A stretch of 64,000 nt of DNA from the NCBI RefSeq assembly GCF_002835735.1, contig NZ_PISD01000010.1, forward strand, positions 1 through 64,000, read 5' to 3'. This document shows positions 8,062 through 17,886 of the stretch, piece after piece. How positions within the stretch are numbered: position 1 is the stretch's first letter; the number at the start of each line of letters is the position of its first letter. This DNA is from Cytobacillus horneckiae (lineage in GTDB: Bacteria; Bacillota; Bacilli; Bacillales; Cytobacillaceae). Both the position numbers and the translations under genes were made by a program. The notes under the pieces were generated by a model. The model did no database searches, was not told the origin of the DNA, and saw only the letters and a program-made list of their open reading frames with translations.

Positions 8062-9351
8062 TTATATATCCTGAGCTATGCACGTAAGGTTCTCCGCGGT
8101 ATAGGCGACCTCTTGAAAACTTTTTCCTAATATGTTAATCACTTCTACAATATCAGTAATCTCATTTTTAATTTTATTATTTTGCAGCATCGTATCTTCC
8201 ATTGTTTTGACGATTTGTTCAAAATGACCCTCAGTTGACTTCATATAAATATGGCCATTTTCCACATCTTCACTTACCTTCTCCAATGATTTAGTCAGCT
8301 TATCTATTTGATCATTCGTATTAACAATAAGAGAGGACACATTTTCTACTGACTTTTTCGTTTGATCGGATAATTTGCGGACCTCACCTGCTACGACAGA
8401 AAAGCCTCTGCCAGCTTCACCCGCTCTTGCCGCTTCAATTGCAGCATTTAATGAAAGCAGATTCGTCTGATTAGATATATCTGTTACAATCTCAGTAATA
8501 TCTTGCATTTGCCCTAACACTTCCAATAGCCCTTCTATATCCGTTTTAATATCTTTTACTGAATATTGAATATCAGACATAACTAACACTTGCTTATGAA
8601 TATGGCTTTTTCCGTCCTCTGCATTCTCTTTAGCATGCATTGAATAATCCGTGCCTTTTTCTGCATGGATAACTACCTCATTAGACTGTGCAATTAACTC
8701 CTGAAAGGATGCATTCGTTTCTTCAGAAATAGCTGCTAGATTTTCAGTCTCTGCCGCAACTGCACTGCGAACCATGCTTTTTTGACTTTCAATCTGCGAT
8801 TTTAGCCGTTCATTTTCAGCATCATAGGCTTCCAAAACTAATTGCTGTTCTAGATTCAAGATTTTTGTAACTGCTTTTATTGTCTGAAAATCTGTTTTTT
8901 TATCTATCGGCAGCTCTTCAATGATTTCCAATAAAGATAGCTGCAAGTCTTGAAATGCACACATATACCATTTCGTTTGCAGTCCGATTTTCAAATGAAT
9001 ATGAGCGATTTTTAATCGCTTTTCAAAATAATCGTCATTGACAACTCCGTCAAACATTTCAATAATATGTTGCTTAAGCGTCTTTTTTAACTTGTCTATA
9101 GAACTATGACGATTGATTATTTCCAGCAAGGAAGCTTCATAGTGCAGGTTTTCATAAAACCTCTCAACGACATCATCTATTTTCGCCATTACGTATGGCT
9201 GCAATGCTTTTATATATTGTAAATCTTCTATTGTAAGATGAATCATTTTTAATTGCCGTTCCACATCTATCCGTGTAGATAGAATAATTTCTCCGTCGTT
9301 CTTATCTATTTTTAACCCTATCGCTTGTTCTTTCTGCTTTGCGAAAAACAT
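8062..9351 (-). CDS. hemAT: Haem-based aerotaxis transducer HemAT (globin-coupled methyl-accepting chemotaxis protein)
   Basis: A soluble oxygen sensor that signals to CheA. Starting at the ATG 9351, which follows GGGGGA, it has about 429 residues, close to the usual 432. Residues about 30-180 are the globin domain, with the proximal histidine in [10 protein letters not shown] and the typical KWYMCAFQ following. A coiled-coil linker leads to the chemotaxis signalling domain, whose hairpin tip reads [20 protein letters not shown], followed by [12 protein letters not shown]. No membrane segment is present, as expected. The 18 extra upstream codons in the frame lack their own ribosome site. The gene is monocistronic and ends at the shared terminator. 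Confidence 0.95.
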   Translation of the reverse strand: MFFAKQKEQAIGLKIDKNDGEIILSTRIDVERQLKMIHLTIEDLQYIKALQPYVMAKIDDVVERFYENLHYEASLLEIINRHSSIDKLKKTLKQHIIEMFDGVVNDDYFEKRLKIAHIHLKIGLQTKWYMCAFQDLQLSLLEIIEELPIDKKTDFQTIKAVTKILNLEQQLVLEAYDAENERLKSQIESQKSMVRSAVAAETENLAAISEETNASFQELIAQSNEVVIHAEKGTDYSMHAKENAEDGKSHIHKQVLVMSDIQYSVKDIKTDIEGLLEVLGQMQDITEIVTDISNQTNLLSLNAAIEAARAGEAGRGFSVVAGEVRKLSDQTKKSVENVSSLIVNTNDQIDKLTKSLEKVSEDVENGHIYMKSTEGHFEQIVKTMEDTMLQNNKIKNEITDIVEVINILGKSFQEVAYTAENLTCIAQDI

Positions 9352-9537
9352 AAAAATTCCCCCGATAACAATTATATATAGGTCGATTATACTATATAAA
9401 AACATGAAAACAGCAAAAATTTGTGAAGATAAGGTGAGAGAAATTACCTATTTCTTCTTATTGGGAGAATTTGTTGTTATGGCTAAGCAATCCTTCTTAC
9501 CAAACATTATTTTCAAAAATACCGCTAACTATAAAAA

Positions 9538-10212
9538 TTATTTAAAACGCTGATCTATCTCAACACGAAAATATTCATTAACTAAGTCAGTGTATTTCTC
9601 ATATATAGGACGTATTGTACCAATATCACTTGCGATGATTTCACACCCTCTATCATCATAAATGTAAAAAATAACATTGTTCGTGAGATTGATAAAGAAT
9701 ACATCTGGATGATATAGACGATAAGGATTATGCAATCTTGGTTTCAACACTGGAAAATCTTGGTTACAAATAGCTTTAATAAGTAACGGATAACGAATAT
9801 CCTGTTTGCAACATTGTAACGAAAATTGGGAGGTACAATAGTCCTCCGTATTTTCTTCATCATCAAACATATAAGGAAGCATTTCTTGTTTTAAACGAAA
9901 CCGAACATCTTTATTTTGTATATAATGACGATAGACCATCATTTTCTTTTTGCTTTTTCTTACAAAATCCTTGTTTTGATAGACATTTGTTACTAAAAGA
10001 ATTTTATCTTCTGCTGAGAAAAGATCATTAAAAAGTGAGATGGCCTGGGTATATACTCTGTTAAAATAATCAGGATTTAGCTCTGTTTCATTTTTGAATT
10101 GATATAGGTCTCTAGCTAAGTCAAAATGAATACTTATATTCGATTGATAATAAAGACTAGGCTTCAATACAAGTCCAGGGAAAGTAGTATTTATATATTC
10201 TTGTAATTCCAT
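9538..10212 (-). CDS. DUF3885 family protein
   Basis: 224 residues, soluble. The N-terminal MELQEYINTTFPGLVLKPSL and the C-terminal block YHPDVFFINLTNNVIFYIYD followed by DRGCEI match the DUF3885 family of Bacillaceae. Biochemical function is not established. ATG follows GGAGA at a proper distance. It is a single gene between hemAT and a membrane protein gene on the same strand; no toxin gene is adjacent. Confidence 0.75.
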   Translation of the reverse strand: MELQEYINTTFPGLVLKPSLYYQSNISIHFDLARDLYQFKNETELNPDYFNRVYTQAISLFNDLFSAEDKILLVTNVYQNKDFVRKSKKKMMVYRHYIQNKDVRFRLKQEMLPYMFDDEENTEDYCTSQFSLQCCKQDIRYPLLIKAICNQDFPVLKPRLHNPYRLYHPDVFFINLTNNVIFYIYDDRGCEIIASDIGTIRPIYEKYTDLVNEYFRVEIDQRFK

Positions 10213-10281
10213 TCGTTTGTCTCCAATCTATCATCCCATTTTGCCTATACGCTAAAAGCGAATAGCCTAACGCAAGTCAGC

Positions 10282-10941
10282 TCATAATTTCCTGCTTTTT
10301 TCACCTGATTTAATAATAATATTTATGAAAGTTGAACTACCACTTTCAACATGGTTCTCTATATTGGATACATCTATATCTGTGGCTATTTTCACGGTTT
10401 TTCTCTCATTTCCTTTTAAGTTTACAACATAAGGGGCATGATTGTTCATGAGCGAAACCATTTGCACATCATCTTCGAAAGAATATTTTTCATAGAATTC
10501 AATGTTGAATTGGACATCCTCTCTACTGTGATTTTCAAACAAAAGCTCACATTCACCACTTAATGTTGATTCATCGTTCATATCAAAATGACAGCTGCTC
10601 TCATCACGCTCATAAGAAACTGCATAAATACCTGATGCAATTGTTTTCTGAAACGAACTTGCGATAATTGATGGTGCAAAAAGTGCTAGAATGATAGCAA
10701 TCAAAACAACACGGACATGAAATTTATTCACGGATTTGCTAAGGAAAAATATAGCTGAAATCAATAATGCTAAAGAAGCCATACCGACATAATACCATCC
10801 ATTAACAGATTGAACAGGAATATTCAATACCGATGCAACTGTCTCACCATAAGGATTTTCGTGTGGAAAAGGGAAGTTTAATGCAATAGCTGCAATGAAA
10901 AGAATAAGTGCTAGATAGTACAGTTTTTTATTTTTTATCAT
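10282..10941 (-). CDS. Hypothetical membrane protein with extracellular beta domain
   Basis: The ATG at 10941 is preceded by GGAGGTGA at 5 bases, giving 219 residues; an ATG five codons earlier overlaps the binding site and is unlikely. Three hydrophobic segments lie at about residues 4-24, 53-72 and 80-100. The C-terminal half is a soluble, strand-rich domain with two cysteines (CHFDMNDESTLSGEC), which probably faces outward and may form a disulfide. No family recognised. It lies between DUF3885 and DUF3231 genes on the same strand with no tight coupling. Confidence 0.7.
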   Translation of the reverse strand: MIKNKKLYYLALILFIAAIALNFPFPHENPYGETVASVLNIPVQSVNGWYYVGMASLALLISAIFFLSKSVNKFHVRVVLIAIILALFAPSIIASSFQKTIASGIYAVSYERDESSCHFDMNDESTLSGECELLFENHSREDVQFNIEFYEKYSFEDDVQMVSLMNNHAPYVVNLKGNERKTVKIATDIDVSNIENHVESGSSTFINIIIKSGEKSRKL

Positions 10942-11069
10942 ATCAATCACCTCCATTACTAAATATCATGCAAAATATTCGCCTAATTTATTGATTCTAT
11001 GGTAAATGAAATTTTTACCTATCCGCAAGATCATTTTACTAAAATACTCATTTAATCTAAAGTTTTCCA

Positions 11070-11096
11070 TAAAAAGGAGGCCTATCTTTTATAGAT
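11070..11096 (-). terminator. Possible terminator downstream of DUF3231 gene
   Basis: On the minus strand an imperfect stem (GGCATATC with GATAGGCC) is followed by TCCTTTTT. It lies about 60 bases past the DUF3231 stop. Confidence 0.4.
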
Positions 11097-11152
11097 ATGC
11101 CTACTACAGTTAATTATTTTATTTCATGTGAAGATATATAACAACTACAGGA

Positions 11153-12133
11153 TCAATACATCTTAGGCGGTTCCTCTAACCAACCTTTTGACATCATTAG
11201 TTTTGCACCTTTTAATAAAAATTCATATGTATCCTTGCCAAGCACTGCTGTTTTCGTCAATACATCATTCCTCAGAATAAAACTTTCGCTGAAACCTTGG
11301 GCACCTAGACTAAATCCTCCTAGTAAAAATGCACAATGTATCATCATTTTTTCAGAAAAAGGAGCTTCTGTTGAATTTGTAACCGTACCACCTGGTGTAG
11401 CCGGTGGTTTTATATTACTTTCAAGTAACAAATCCTCCGTAGACCTAACAATTTCTTTCGATAATTCTTGCCCTATTGTGAAATATTTCCTTACTTCCTC
11501 GTCTTTAGAGCATTGAGAAAAACCCTTCATTAATTGCATGCCAGTTATATTAGTCTCAATAGTATGGTACAGTATTCCAAATTCAACAGTATTTATATCT
11601 CTTTTATGGCCAAATATATTTGTTCCTTTCATATATGATTTATTATGGATATAATCAACTGTTTTAGGCATAAGAGTGTAGTTTGGACGAGAAAGGTAAT
11701 CGTTTTCTATAAGATACGTTGTGAAATAATCATAATATTCTTGAGTTATATTTGTTAGTTTCCTATATAACTGGATAATATCTCTACGGTAAGCTGTAGT
11801 CATATGCAACACATAACTGCCCATACTAATTTCTTTTAGCACCCTGCAAAGCATAATATCAAAACCATTTTCATATAACTGCGGAGCATCTAAATGAACA
11901 TCTTCTTTAGTAAATCCGTTTGGGATTACTGCTCCTTCTTCTGCAAACATTTGTATGATTTCGGTAACCATTTGTTGAAGTTTATCTCGCAAATCAGACA
12001 TTAAATCCCTAGCTTCCTGATCAACCGATTTTTCAATAAAATAATCCAGTACACGAATAATCATAGTTTTACTCTGAAATGTCATCCATAGAGCACCAAG
12101 TTCAGCTGCACTCATTTTTTCTTTATCTAACAT
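11153..12133 (-). CDS. DUF3231 family protein (possible spore-coat-related)
   Basis: 326 residues built from two similar helical halves of about 150 residues: SAAELGALWMTFQSKTMIIR in the first and NTVEFGILYHTIETNITGMQ in the second, each followed by a long helical bundle. This tandem layout is characteristic of DUF3231, a Bacillus family with ferritin-like or CotF-like helical bundles; a role in the spore has been suggested for relatives but is not proven here. The ATG follows AGAGGAGG. The gene stands alone with a large gap on its 5' side. Confidence 0.85.
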   Translation of the reverse strand: MLDKEKMSAAELGALWMTFQSKTMIIRVLDYFIEKSVDQEARDLMSDLRDKLQQMVTEIIQMFAEEGAVIPNGFTKEDVHLDAPQLYENGFDIMLCRVLKEISMGSYVLHMTTAYRRDIIQLYRKLTNITQEYYDYFTTYLIENDYLSRPNYTLMPKTVDYIHNKSYMKGTNIFGHKRDINTVEFGILYHTIETNITGMQLMKGFSQCSKDEEVRKYFTIGQELSKEIVRSTEDLLLESNIKPPATPGGTVTNSTEAPFSEKMMIHCAFLLGGFSLGAQGFSESFILRNDVLTKTAVLGKDTYEFLLKGAKLMMSKGWLEEPPKMY

Positions 12134-12610
12134 TGAAATTTTCCTCCTCTAAATTCTCTAGTTATAAATTTCCACAAAAATTTTTTTCTATGCAAAAACT
12201 TAGTATGGTGTTTTTATAAATAGTTTTAAAATACAAAAATTTCAGTTATTAATTGAAATGGTCAAAAGTTACAGGTTTCAAACGGATTGAGGATATTAAA
12301 AAACAATCTTTAAGTATAAAGGACTGCAGTAGCTGAAGTGAAATTCAAAATCATCACAACAGAATTATGAGGTGGGTCAAAATTTTGATAATTTAGCCGA
12401 ATTAACGAGGGAATTTTATCGCTAAATCCACTGATTTAATAGGATACGAATTCACTTTCAAAGACCGATTGATTATAAGCATAGACACCATAAAAAATTG
12501 TCTCTTTTAGAATAAACATACGAGGATAAAATAATAGATATAAATTTAATATTATTCTTCTCCACATAAACTCCAGATAACTTATTTATAATATTCTAAG
12601 GGGTGAAATA
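12134..12610. other. Intergenic gap of 477 bases, no convincing gene
   Basis: AT-rich DNA between the divergent DUF3231 gene and the response-regulator gene. Short open frames occur (for example one ending in DRLIISIDTIKNCLF* near 12508) but none has a start with a ribosome site. The promoter of the two-component system should lie in the last 80 bases, where TATTTATAATAT occurs. It may contain decayed sequence. Confidence 0.4.
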
Positions 12611-13276
12611 ATGAGGAAATATAAAATTCTTGTTATAGAAGATGATCAAGAGATTCAGGAATTAATTAAGCAGTTTTTACTGACACAGCATTACACTGTT
12701 GAGGTGGCGTCAGATGGATTAGACGGAATGAAACTTTTTAATAAACAATCATTTGACTTAATTCTATTAGATGTTATGATGCCTAACCTTAATGGGTTTG
12801 AAGTCGCTAAAATGATTCGTGCACAATCGAAGTTACCTATTATCATTCTAACCGCTTTAGAGGAAGAACAGGATCAAATGAAAGCTTTTGACCTAGGTAT
12901 TGATGATTATATTACCAAGCCTTTTTCTTTTCATGTTTTGATTAGACGTGTTGAGGCAGTATTGAGACGAACTTGTGAATCAAGTACTTCTAATCACTTA
13001 ATATTCAAAGAAATACATATGAATTGTGATGCATATAAGGTCTATATAAATCATGTCGAAATACCTGTAACAACAAAAGAATTCGAGTTGCTACAACTGC
13101 TGCTTAAAAACGTAAAAAAAGTGCTTACAAGAGAAAATATTATTGAATTAGTTTGGGGATATGATTATTGCGGAGAAACACGAATTATCGATACACATAT
13201 TAAAAACCTACGTAAAAAGTTAGATATACCTTACATAAAAACAGTAAAGGGAATTGGGTACAAGATAGATGATTAA
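12611..13276 (+). CDS. Response regulator, OmpR/PhoB family
   Basis: 221 residues. The receiver domain (about 1-120) has the acidic pair IEDD, the phospho-acceptor Asp in LILLDVMMPNLNGFEV, the Thr in IILTALEE and the Lys in DDYITKPF. The winged-helix DNA-binding domain (about 130-220) ends with TRIIDTHIKNLRKKL and VKGIGYKID. The start follows AAGGGGTG. It overlaps the kinase gene by 8 bases, so both are translated together. Its DNA targets probably include the three 11-bp repeats upstream of the ABC transporter at 17652-17677. Confidence 0.95.
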   Translation: MRKYKILVIEDDQEIQELIKQFLLTQHYTVEVASDGLDGMKLFNKQSFDLILLDVMMPNLNGFEVAKMIRAQSKLPIIILTALEEEQDQMKAFDLGIDDYITKPFSFHVLIRRVEAVLRRTCESSTSNHLIFKEIHMNCDAYKVYINHVEIPVTTKEFELLQLLLKNVKKVLTRENIIELVWGYDYCGETRIIDTHIKNLRKKLDIPYIKTVKGIGYKIDD

Positions 13277-14729
13277 TGTTTTAAAGCGCATTAAGATGAA
13301 GAAAATTACCTTAAAACTCTTTTTGATTACATCTACAATTTTATTAGGATTTGCTTTCATTATTTATTTATCGTTATACTTCTTTCTTCCTACGTTTTAT
13401 AATCAATATAAAACCAATCAAATTCAAACTGGGATAGAAGAATTAATTAACGATTCAAGGGATCTGAATCTCCGTAATGCAATACCACTTATTGATGACT
13501 TTGCAAGAAAAAATAATGCAATGATTTATCTACAAAATGGTGAGGGTTATATTATTTATTCTCCCTTGTTATCATTTTTTGAAGGTAGCAGCACAACACC
13601 TCCAAATGTAAAACTTGATAAAACAACGCCTTTTGGCGATTCAAATCATCCTGTCAATTCATATGAGGTTACAACGCCAATTCAATTTCAAGATGTTACG
13701 CTAGATTTGATAGTTTCTGTAAACTTCCCGCCAATTGATGAAGCTTCAGAAGTATTAATCCTTTTCCTTCCTTATATTAGTATCATTGTAATCATTATTG
13801 GTGTAGGTAGTGCCTATTTGTATTCAAGATTTATTACAAGACCTCTTATTTACATTAATCAAGGCGCTCAAAAAATGGCGGATCTCGATTTTTCTGAAAA
13901 AATCGAAGTTCATTCGAATGATGAATTAGAAGAGTTATCCAATAGTTTAAATAATTTATCATTTAATCTTCAACAATCTATGCTTGATTTAAAAAAAGTG
14001 AATCAAGCTTTAAAAACTGATATTGAGAAAGAAAGAGAATTAGAAAAAAAGCGTAGAGATTTCTTTGTAATCGTTGCACATGAATTAAAAACCCCATTAA
14101 CAGTAATGAAGGGGCATATAGAAGGAATGTTGTATCGTATCGGACCATATAAAGACCGGGATGCTTACTTACAAAAAAACTTTCAAACCATTCGGGAAAT
14201 GGAGCAATTGGTTCGAGAGATTTTAAGCATGTCCAAATTAGAACAACATACATTTAAATTACGAATAGATGAAGTTAATCTGGCAGAGTTAATTAATTCC
14301 GTCACAAATAGTCTCAACTTTTTTGCTTCTGAAAAAAATATTCAAATTATTAAACAAATTGAGTCTCCTATTTTTGTAAATACGGATCGTGTCCTTTTAG
14401 AAAAAGCCCTTAAAAACATTATTCATAATGCGATTATGTATACTCCTCAAAACCAAAATGTGTGTATCACTTTAAGTCACAGCTATAATCAAAATAATGT
14501 TCATATTCGGGTGATGAATACAGGGGTAGAAATCAAAGAAGAAGATCTCAAACATTTATTCGAACCATTTTATCGCATTGAAAAATCAAGAAATAGAAAT
14601 ACTGGGGGCAGCGGTTTAGGATTATATATTGTGAAGCAAATTTTCAATACTCTCTCTATTAGATATTCGCTGAAAAACACTGAGAAGGGAGTAGAATTTA
14701 TGTTTATAATACCTCTAACTAAAAAGTGA
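13269..14729 (+). CDS. Sensor histidine kinase (HAMP, HisKA, HATPase_c)
   Basis: 486 residues in the membrane. Segment 1 is at about 13-36, an extracellular sensor of about 125 residues follows, then segment 2 at about 163-187. HAMP covers roughly 190-240, followed by a coiled coil. The phosphorylated His is in VVAHELKTPLTVMKG near residue 273. The ATP-binding N box is KNIIHNAIMYTP and the G box GGSGLGLYIVKQI. It pairs with the overlapping OmpR-type regulator. The large external domain distinguishes it from BceS-type kinases, which have almost none. Confidence 0.93.
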   Translation: MINVLKRIKMKKITLKLFLITSTILLGFAFIIYLSLYFFLPTFYNQYKTNQIQTGIEELINDSRDLNLRNAIPLIDDFARKNNAMIYLQNGEGYIIYSPLLSFFEGSSTTPPNVKLDKTTPFGDSNHPVNSYEVTTPIQFQDVTLDLIVSVNFPPIDEASEVLILFLPYISIIVIIIGVGSAYLYSRFITRPLIYINQGAQKMADLDFSEKIEVHSNDELEELSNSLNNLSFNLQQSMLDLKKVNQALKTDIEKERELEKKRRDFFVIVAHELKTPLTVMKGHIEGMLYRIGPYKDRDAYLQKNFQTIREMEQLVREILSMSKLEQHTFKLRIDEVNLAELINSVTNSLNFFASEKNIQIIKQIESPIFVNTDRVLLEKALKNIIHNAIMYTPQNQNVCITLSHSYNQNNVHIRVMNTGVEIKEEDLKHLFEPFYRIEKSRNRNTGGSGLGLYIVKQIFNTLSIRYSLKNTEKGVEFMFIIPLTKK

Positions 14730-14793
14730 GCTTTGTGATTTACTTTTTTGAACCTTTAAAAATAGAGTACTCCGAGGATTACCTCAAGAAAAT

Positions 14794-14836
14794 ATTCAGC
14801 CTGTAGTCAATTTTGACTACAGGCTGAATTTAATTA
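14794..14836. terminator. Strong bidirectional terminator after the two-component system
   Basis: ATTCAGCCTGTAGTCA and TGACTACAGGCTGAAT form a perfect 16-bp stem with a 5-base loop, followed by TTAATTA. Confidence 0.8.
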
Positions 14837-14901
14837 CATAATTTATCTTTACTCATGCATAATTAAATGCTCCATCCTACTTGATGATCTGTATATTCTA
14901 T

Positions 14902-15102
14902 TTAATCTATATCGTTAGAGGATAGAAATTTTTTGCATTGGATGCAATCGATTGTATTTATGTTGCAAAATTGAATTTTCTTAAACTCAATGGGTGTAAT
15001 ATTTGAGGAAAAATTAAGTTTATACCCACAATAAGCATGATTCCAGTCTTTTACTATATGTCTAATTGTGTTTTTTCTATTCAATACTGTTGGAAAATAC
15101 AT
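14902..15102 (-). CDS. Small Cys-containing hypothetical protein
   Basis: 66 residues with CGYK near residue 25 and FCNINTIDCIQCKKFL near the C-terminus. The arrangement of cysteines (one at about 25, then C, C and C-x-x-C) suggests a small metal-binding or zinc-ribbon-like protein, but no named family is recognised. GAGGA lies 7 bases upstream of the ATG, which supports translation. An overlapping plus-strand frame has no such signal. It lies downstream of the ABC operon in the same direction. Confidence 0.5.
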   Translation of the reverse strand: MYFPTVLNRKNTIRHIVKDWNHAYCGYKLNFSSNITPIEFKKIQFCNINTIDCIQCKKFLSSNDID

Positions 15103-15138
15103 ATTACATTCCTCATTTCGTTTATATTTTATAAATTA

Positions 15139-15387
15139 TTAAAGAGGCTTAGCCTGCCCCTCCACTTTTCCGCCTTCATGATCTCCATCTTGATTAGGAG
15201 GAAGTATTTCTTCCGGAACACCTTCGAGATTTCCATTATCCGGAAAATGCACACCAGGAATATCTTTCAATAAGTCTTGCTGTTCGTCTGGTTCTTTTTG
15301 ATTTAGACCAGTATTGTATCCTATGATCACGCCTAATAATAACAATGCTGTCAATAAGATAACGGAAATTACTATTTTAATAAACAT
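15139..15387 (-). CDS. Small single-pass membrane protein in the ABC operon
   Basis: 82 residues: one membrane segment at about 4-24 (IVISVILLTALLLLGVIIGY), then an acidic, Pro/Gly/Asp-rich extracytoplasmic tail without cysteines. AAAGGATGAG precedes the ATG. It lies 79 bases behind the ABC ATPase gene, same strand, so it may be a small accessory subunit of that transporter. No family recognised. Confidence 0.6.
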   Translation of the reverse strand: MFIKIVISVILLTALLLLGVIIGYNTGLNQKEPDEQQDLLKDIPGVHFPDNGNLEGVPEEILPPNQDGDHEGGKVEGQAKPL

Positions 15388-15465
15388 CTTCTCATCCTTT
15401 TTATTGTTCTGATTTGTTCTCTAATTATCTATGCATAGCACCGTTTCCCTTGGTAGAATCTATTA

Positions 15466-16152
15466 TTATTTCCTATTTAACTGTTTGATTACTAACTTTC
15501 TTTTCTCAAGATAAATCGCTTTATCTGACTGTCTAGCCACAGCCTCTGAGTGAGTGACAACAATAATACACTTATTCTCTTCATGAGCAAGTTCTCTAAA
15601 TAGCTCTATAATTTCATTAGAAGTTTCTTGATCTAGATTTCCAGTAGGTTCATCTGCAATTAATAAATCTACATTACAAGATAATGCTCTAGCAATGGCT
15701 ACGCGTTGCTGCTGACCACCACTAAGTTGCAGTACCTTTCTTTTTGATTCTTCTTCTGTCAATCCTACCTTTTCTAATAACTCAAGCGCTCGCCCTTTTT
15801 TATCTTTTACATCCACACATGTAATTTCCATAGCTGTGACAACATTTTGAAGAGCAGTCATATACGTAATGAGATTATATGATTGAAAAATGATTGAGAC
15901 ATTTTGGTTTCGATAGTTATCAAGCCCTATCTTCTTTATATCGTTTCCTTTGAATACTACCTTTCCTCCACTTGGTCTATCTAATCCACTAGCTAAACTA
16001 AGAGCTGTCGTTTTTCCCGATCCCGATGGTCCTAAAATCGTATAAAAATGACCTGATTGAAAAGCAAAATTTACATTATCAAGTATCGTTATTTTTTTAT
16101 TATTACTTTTATAGTAGTAATTAAGGTTTTCAAACTGTAAAACTGTTTCCAT
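15466..16152 (-). CDS. ABC transporter ATP-binding protein (LolD/MacB-type export or stress)
   Basis: About 228 residues. Walker A GPSGSGKTT is near residue 45, the Q-loop is at IFQSYNLI, the signature is LSGGQQQRVAIARAL, Walker B is LLIADEPTGNLD, and the switch His is in VVTHSEA. The ADEPTGNLD form is typical of ATPases that partner FtsX-type permeases (MacB, LolD, BceA, Ytr). The open frame starts at 16170 and overlaps the permease stop by 8 bases. AGTAGGGGG sits inside the first codons, so the ATG at 16152 is the more likely start. Confidence 0.93.
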   Translation of the reverse strand: METVLQFENLNYYYKSNNKKITILDNVNFAFQSGHFYTILGPSGSGKTTALSLASGLDRPSGGKVVFKGNDIKKIGLDNYRNQNVSIIFQSYNLITYMTALQNVVTAMEITCVDVKDKKGRALELLEKVGLTEEESKRKVLQLSGGQQQRVAIARALSCNVDLLIADEPTGNLDQETSNEIIELFRELAHEENKCIIVVTHSEAVARQSDKAIYLEKRKLVIKQLNRK

Positions 16153-16162
16153 TTCCATCCCC

Positions 16163-17596
16163 CTACTCATCTTTTAATAAGATTTCTTTTGGATTTAACC
16201 TTAGAATCGATAATGCTGGAATAATTGTCGATAAGATTGCGATTAAAAATCCTACTATACCTAATTGCATCATATCCTGAAATGTGACCTTTACATCAAT
16301 ATTGTCAATAGGCTCTACATCTTTGCCTTGATCAGGATCCTCTCCAAAAAACATCATGGTGTTACCTCCGTTACTTTGCTCGTGTTGCTGTTCTTCATAA
16401 GCAGTAATTTCTTTCTCTAATAAACTATCTCCCATTTTTTGAGCTACAGCTTCACCTGTAAAGATAGAGAGGCTAAATGCTAAAATAGCGATACATACCA
16501 CTTCTACTAACAGTTGTCCAATTAATTTCCCTTTTTTCTCTCCAATTGATAAAAGTATCCCTAATTCTTTCCGGCGCTCTTTTATCGTTAACATAATGAT
16601 AAGACCTAAGATAATTGAACCAGTAATGGAAACTAAATAAATGATCCATTTTGAAGTAGTAGCCATGTTCTCGATTGGGCCAATCATTTTTTTGTATAAT
16701 GTATCATGGGCATCCATTTTAAATAGCTCAAAATCAATATCTGTTTTCTTTCCTTCTTCTTTAAATGCTTCGATATTTTCTGGATCGTTTAAGTAATAAA
16801 TTGCTTTATCAATGCCTGTAGCCTGTTTATCTTTACTTGCAGTGATCTCCTTAACTGATTCATAGGGCACATAAATTTTGTTTGCTGGATGAAACATTGG
16901 CGGTGCTACATCATTTTGACTAGACATATCTGATGTTTCATATATTCCTATTACTTCTAATTTTAATGTTGAAGAGCCCTCTGCATTTTGAATTTTTATC
17001 TCATCACCGATTGCTATATCATTATGTTCTGCCAATTGTTTTTCAATTAAGGCGACTTTTTTACCTTTGTCCTCATCTGTTATAGGGTCTCCCTCAACTA
17101 CTTTCTCGATTCCTTCAGCAAATTCTTTCATTAATTCAGAGCTTTTCACACCGCTAACGGCTAAGTCTGGCATTTGCATTTCGCCTTGGCCACCGCCTAT
17201 GGCCCCGCCAACCGCGCCTTCATTTTGTTCAGCATTTATGGGATTGAAGCCATCCGCAACTCCGTTTTCCTCTTTTATATAGTTGTAGTTTTTAACATAG
17301 TCAGATTTAGCTAACTTATCTGCTTCCTCCGTTAAAAGTTCAGGGAATTGTACGGGTTCACCTGGATTTTCCTCTCGCTGTTGCAGCGCGTATTCTTGCA
17401 TTATTTCATAATTGAAACCTACAGTTACATCGACTCCCAACTTCTTTCTAACAAGATCATTTGCTGTTTCTGTGACATTTTGCATGGCGAATCCTGCTAA
17501 TACTAGATTAGTAATCACTATAAAGACGCCAAATAAGATAAGCGATTTAACTTTTCTTGCCTTTACACTTAAAAATGCGCGTTTAATAAAATTCAA
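16163..17596 (-). CDS. FtsX-family ABC transporter permease
   Basis: About 477 residues. The start is a TTG at 17596, nine bases after AAAGGAGG. One membrane segment is near the N-terminus (about 18-40), then a large extracytoplasmic region of about 250 residues rich in Asp/Glu/Gly, then three segments at the C-terminus (about 320-345, 365-390, 440-465). This is the MacB/FtsX topology: the pump moves its external domain rather than importing a solute. A likely role is export of, or resistance to, a peptide or lipid-like compound, matching an adjacent two-component system. No BceB-type ten-segment topology is seen. Confidence 0.9.
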   Translation of the reverse strand: MNFIKRAFLSVKARKVKSLILFGVFIVITNLVLAGFAMQNVTETANDLVRKKLGVDVTVGFNYEIMQEYALQQREENPGEPVQFPELLTEEADKLAKSDYVKNYNYIKEENGVADGFNPINAEQNEGAVGGAIGGGQGEMQMPDLAVSGVKSSELMKEFAEGIEKVVEGDPITDEDKGKKVALIEKQLAEHNDIAIGDEIKIQNAEGSSTLKLEVIGIYETSDMSSQNDVAPPMFHPANKIYVPYESVKEITASKDKQATGIDKAIYYLNDPENIEAFKEEGKKTDIDFELFKMDAHDTLYKKMIGPIENMATTSKWIIYLVSITGSIILGLIIMLTIKERRKELGILLSIGEKKGKLIGQLLVEVVCIAILAFSLSIFTGEAVAQKMGDSLLEKEITAYEEQQHEQSNGGNTMMFFGEDPDQGKDVEPIDNIDVKVTFQDMMQLGIVGFLIAILSTIIPALSILRLNPKEILLKDE

Positions 17597-17651
17597 TTTT
17601 AAAAACCTCCTTTGATGAAACAAATATATATTGTCAATCTGTAGTTTATAT

Positions 17652-17677
17652 GGAGGTTGTTAGGAGTTTAGCTGGAG
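17652..17677 (-). promoter_or_regulatory. Triple 11-bp direct repeat, probable response-regulator operator of the ABC operon
   Basis: Read on the minus strand, CTCC cores within AACCTCC, AAACTCC and AACCTCC recur at exactly 11-bp steps (plus-strand GGAG at 17652, 17663, 17674). TATAAA follows directly downstream and no -35 consensus is present. OmpR/PhoB regulators bind such repeats and replace the -35. The neighbouring regulator at 12611 is the obvious candidate. Confidence 0.55.
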
Positions 17678-17886
17678 GTTGTTTTTGAAAAAAGGATAAT
17701 AATATATAAAATCACATGAAAAAAAACGGAACATTTAGGATTGTATACGACATTCTGAATCATATAAAATTGATAACCTCCCATTATGCAGTCCGAGCTA
17801 TGTTGAATACATGAACTTCCATCTTTAACTAGCTGTGCAATGACTTTTACATCATTTTAATTGGAGAGTTATCGTCTATCTCCTTA

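Noticed and set aside
13978-14253. Minus-strand frame of 91 codons inside the histidine kinase gene
   Set aside because: It lies wholly within a well-supported kinase gene on the other strand, has no ribosome site and no family similarity.
15037-15273. Plus-strand 78-codon frame
   Set aside because: It overlaps two minus-strand genes with good ribosome sites and has no signal of its own.
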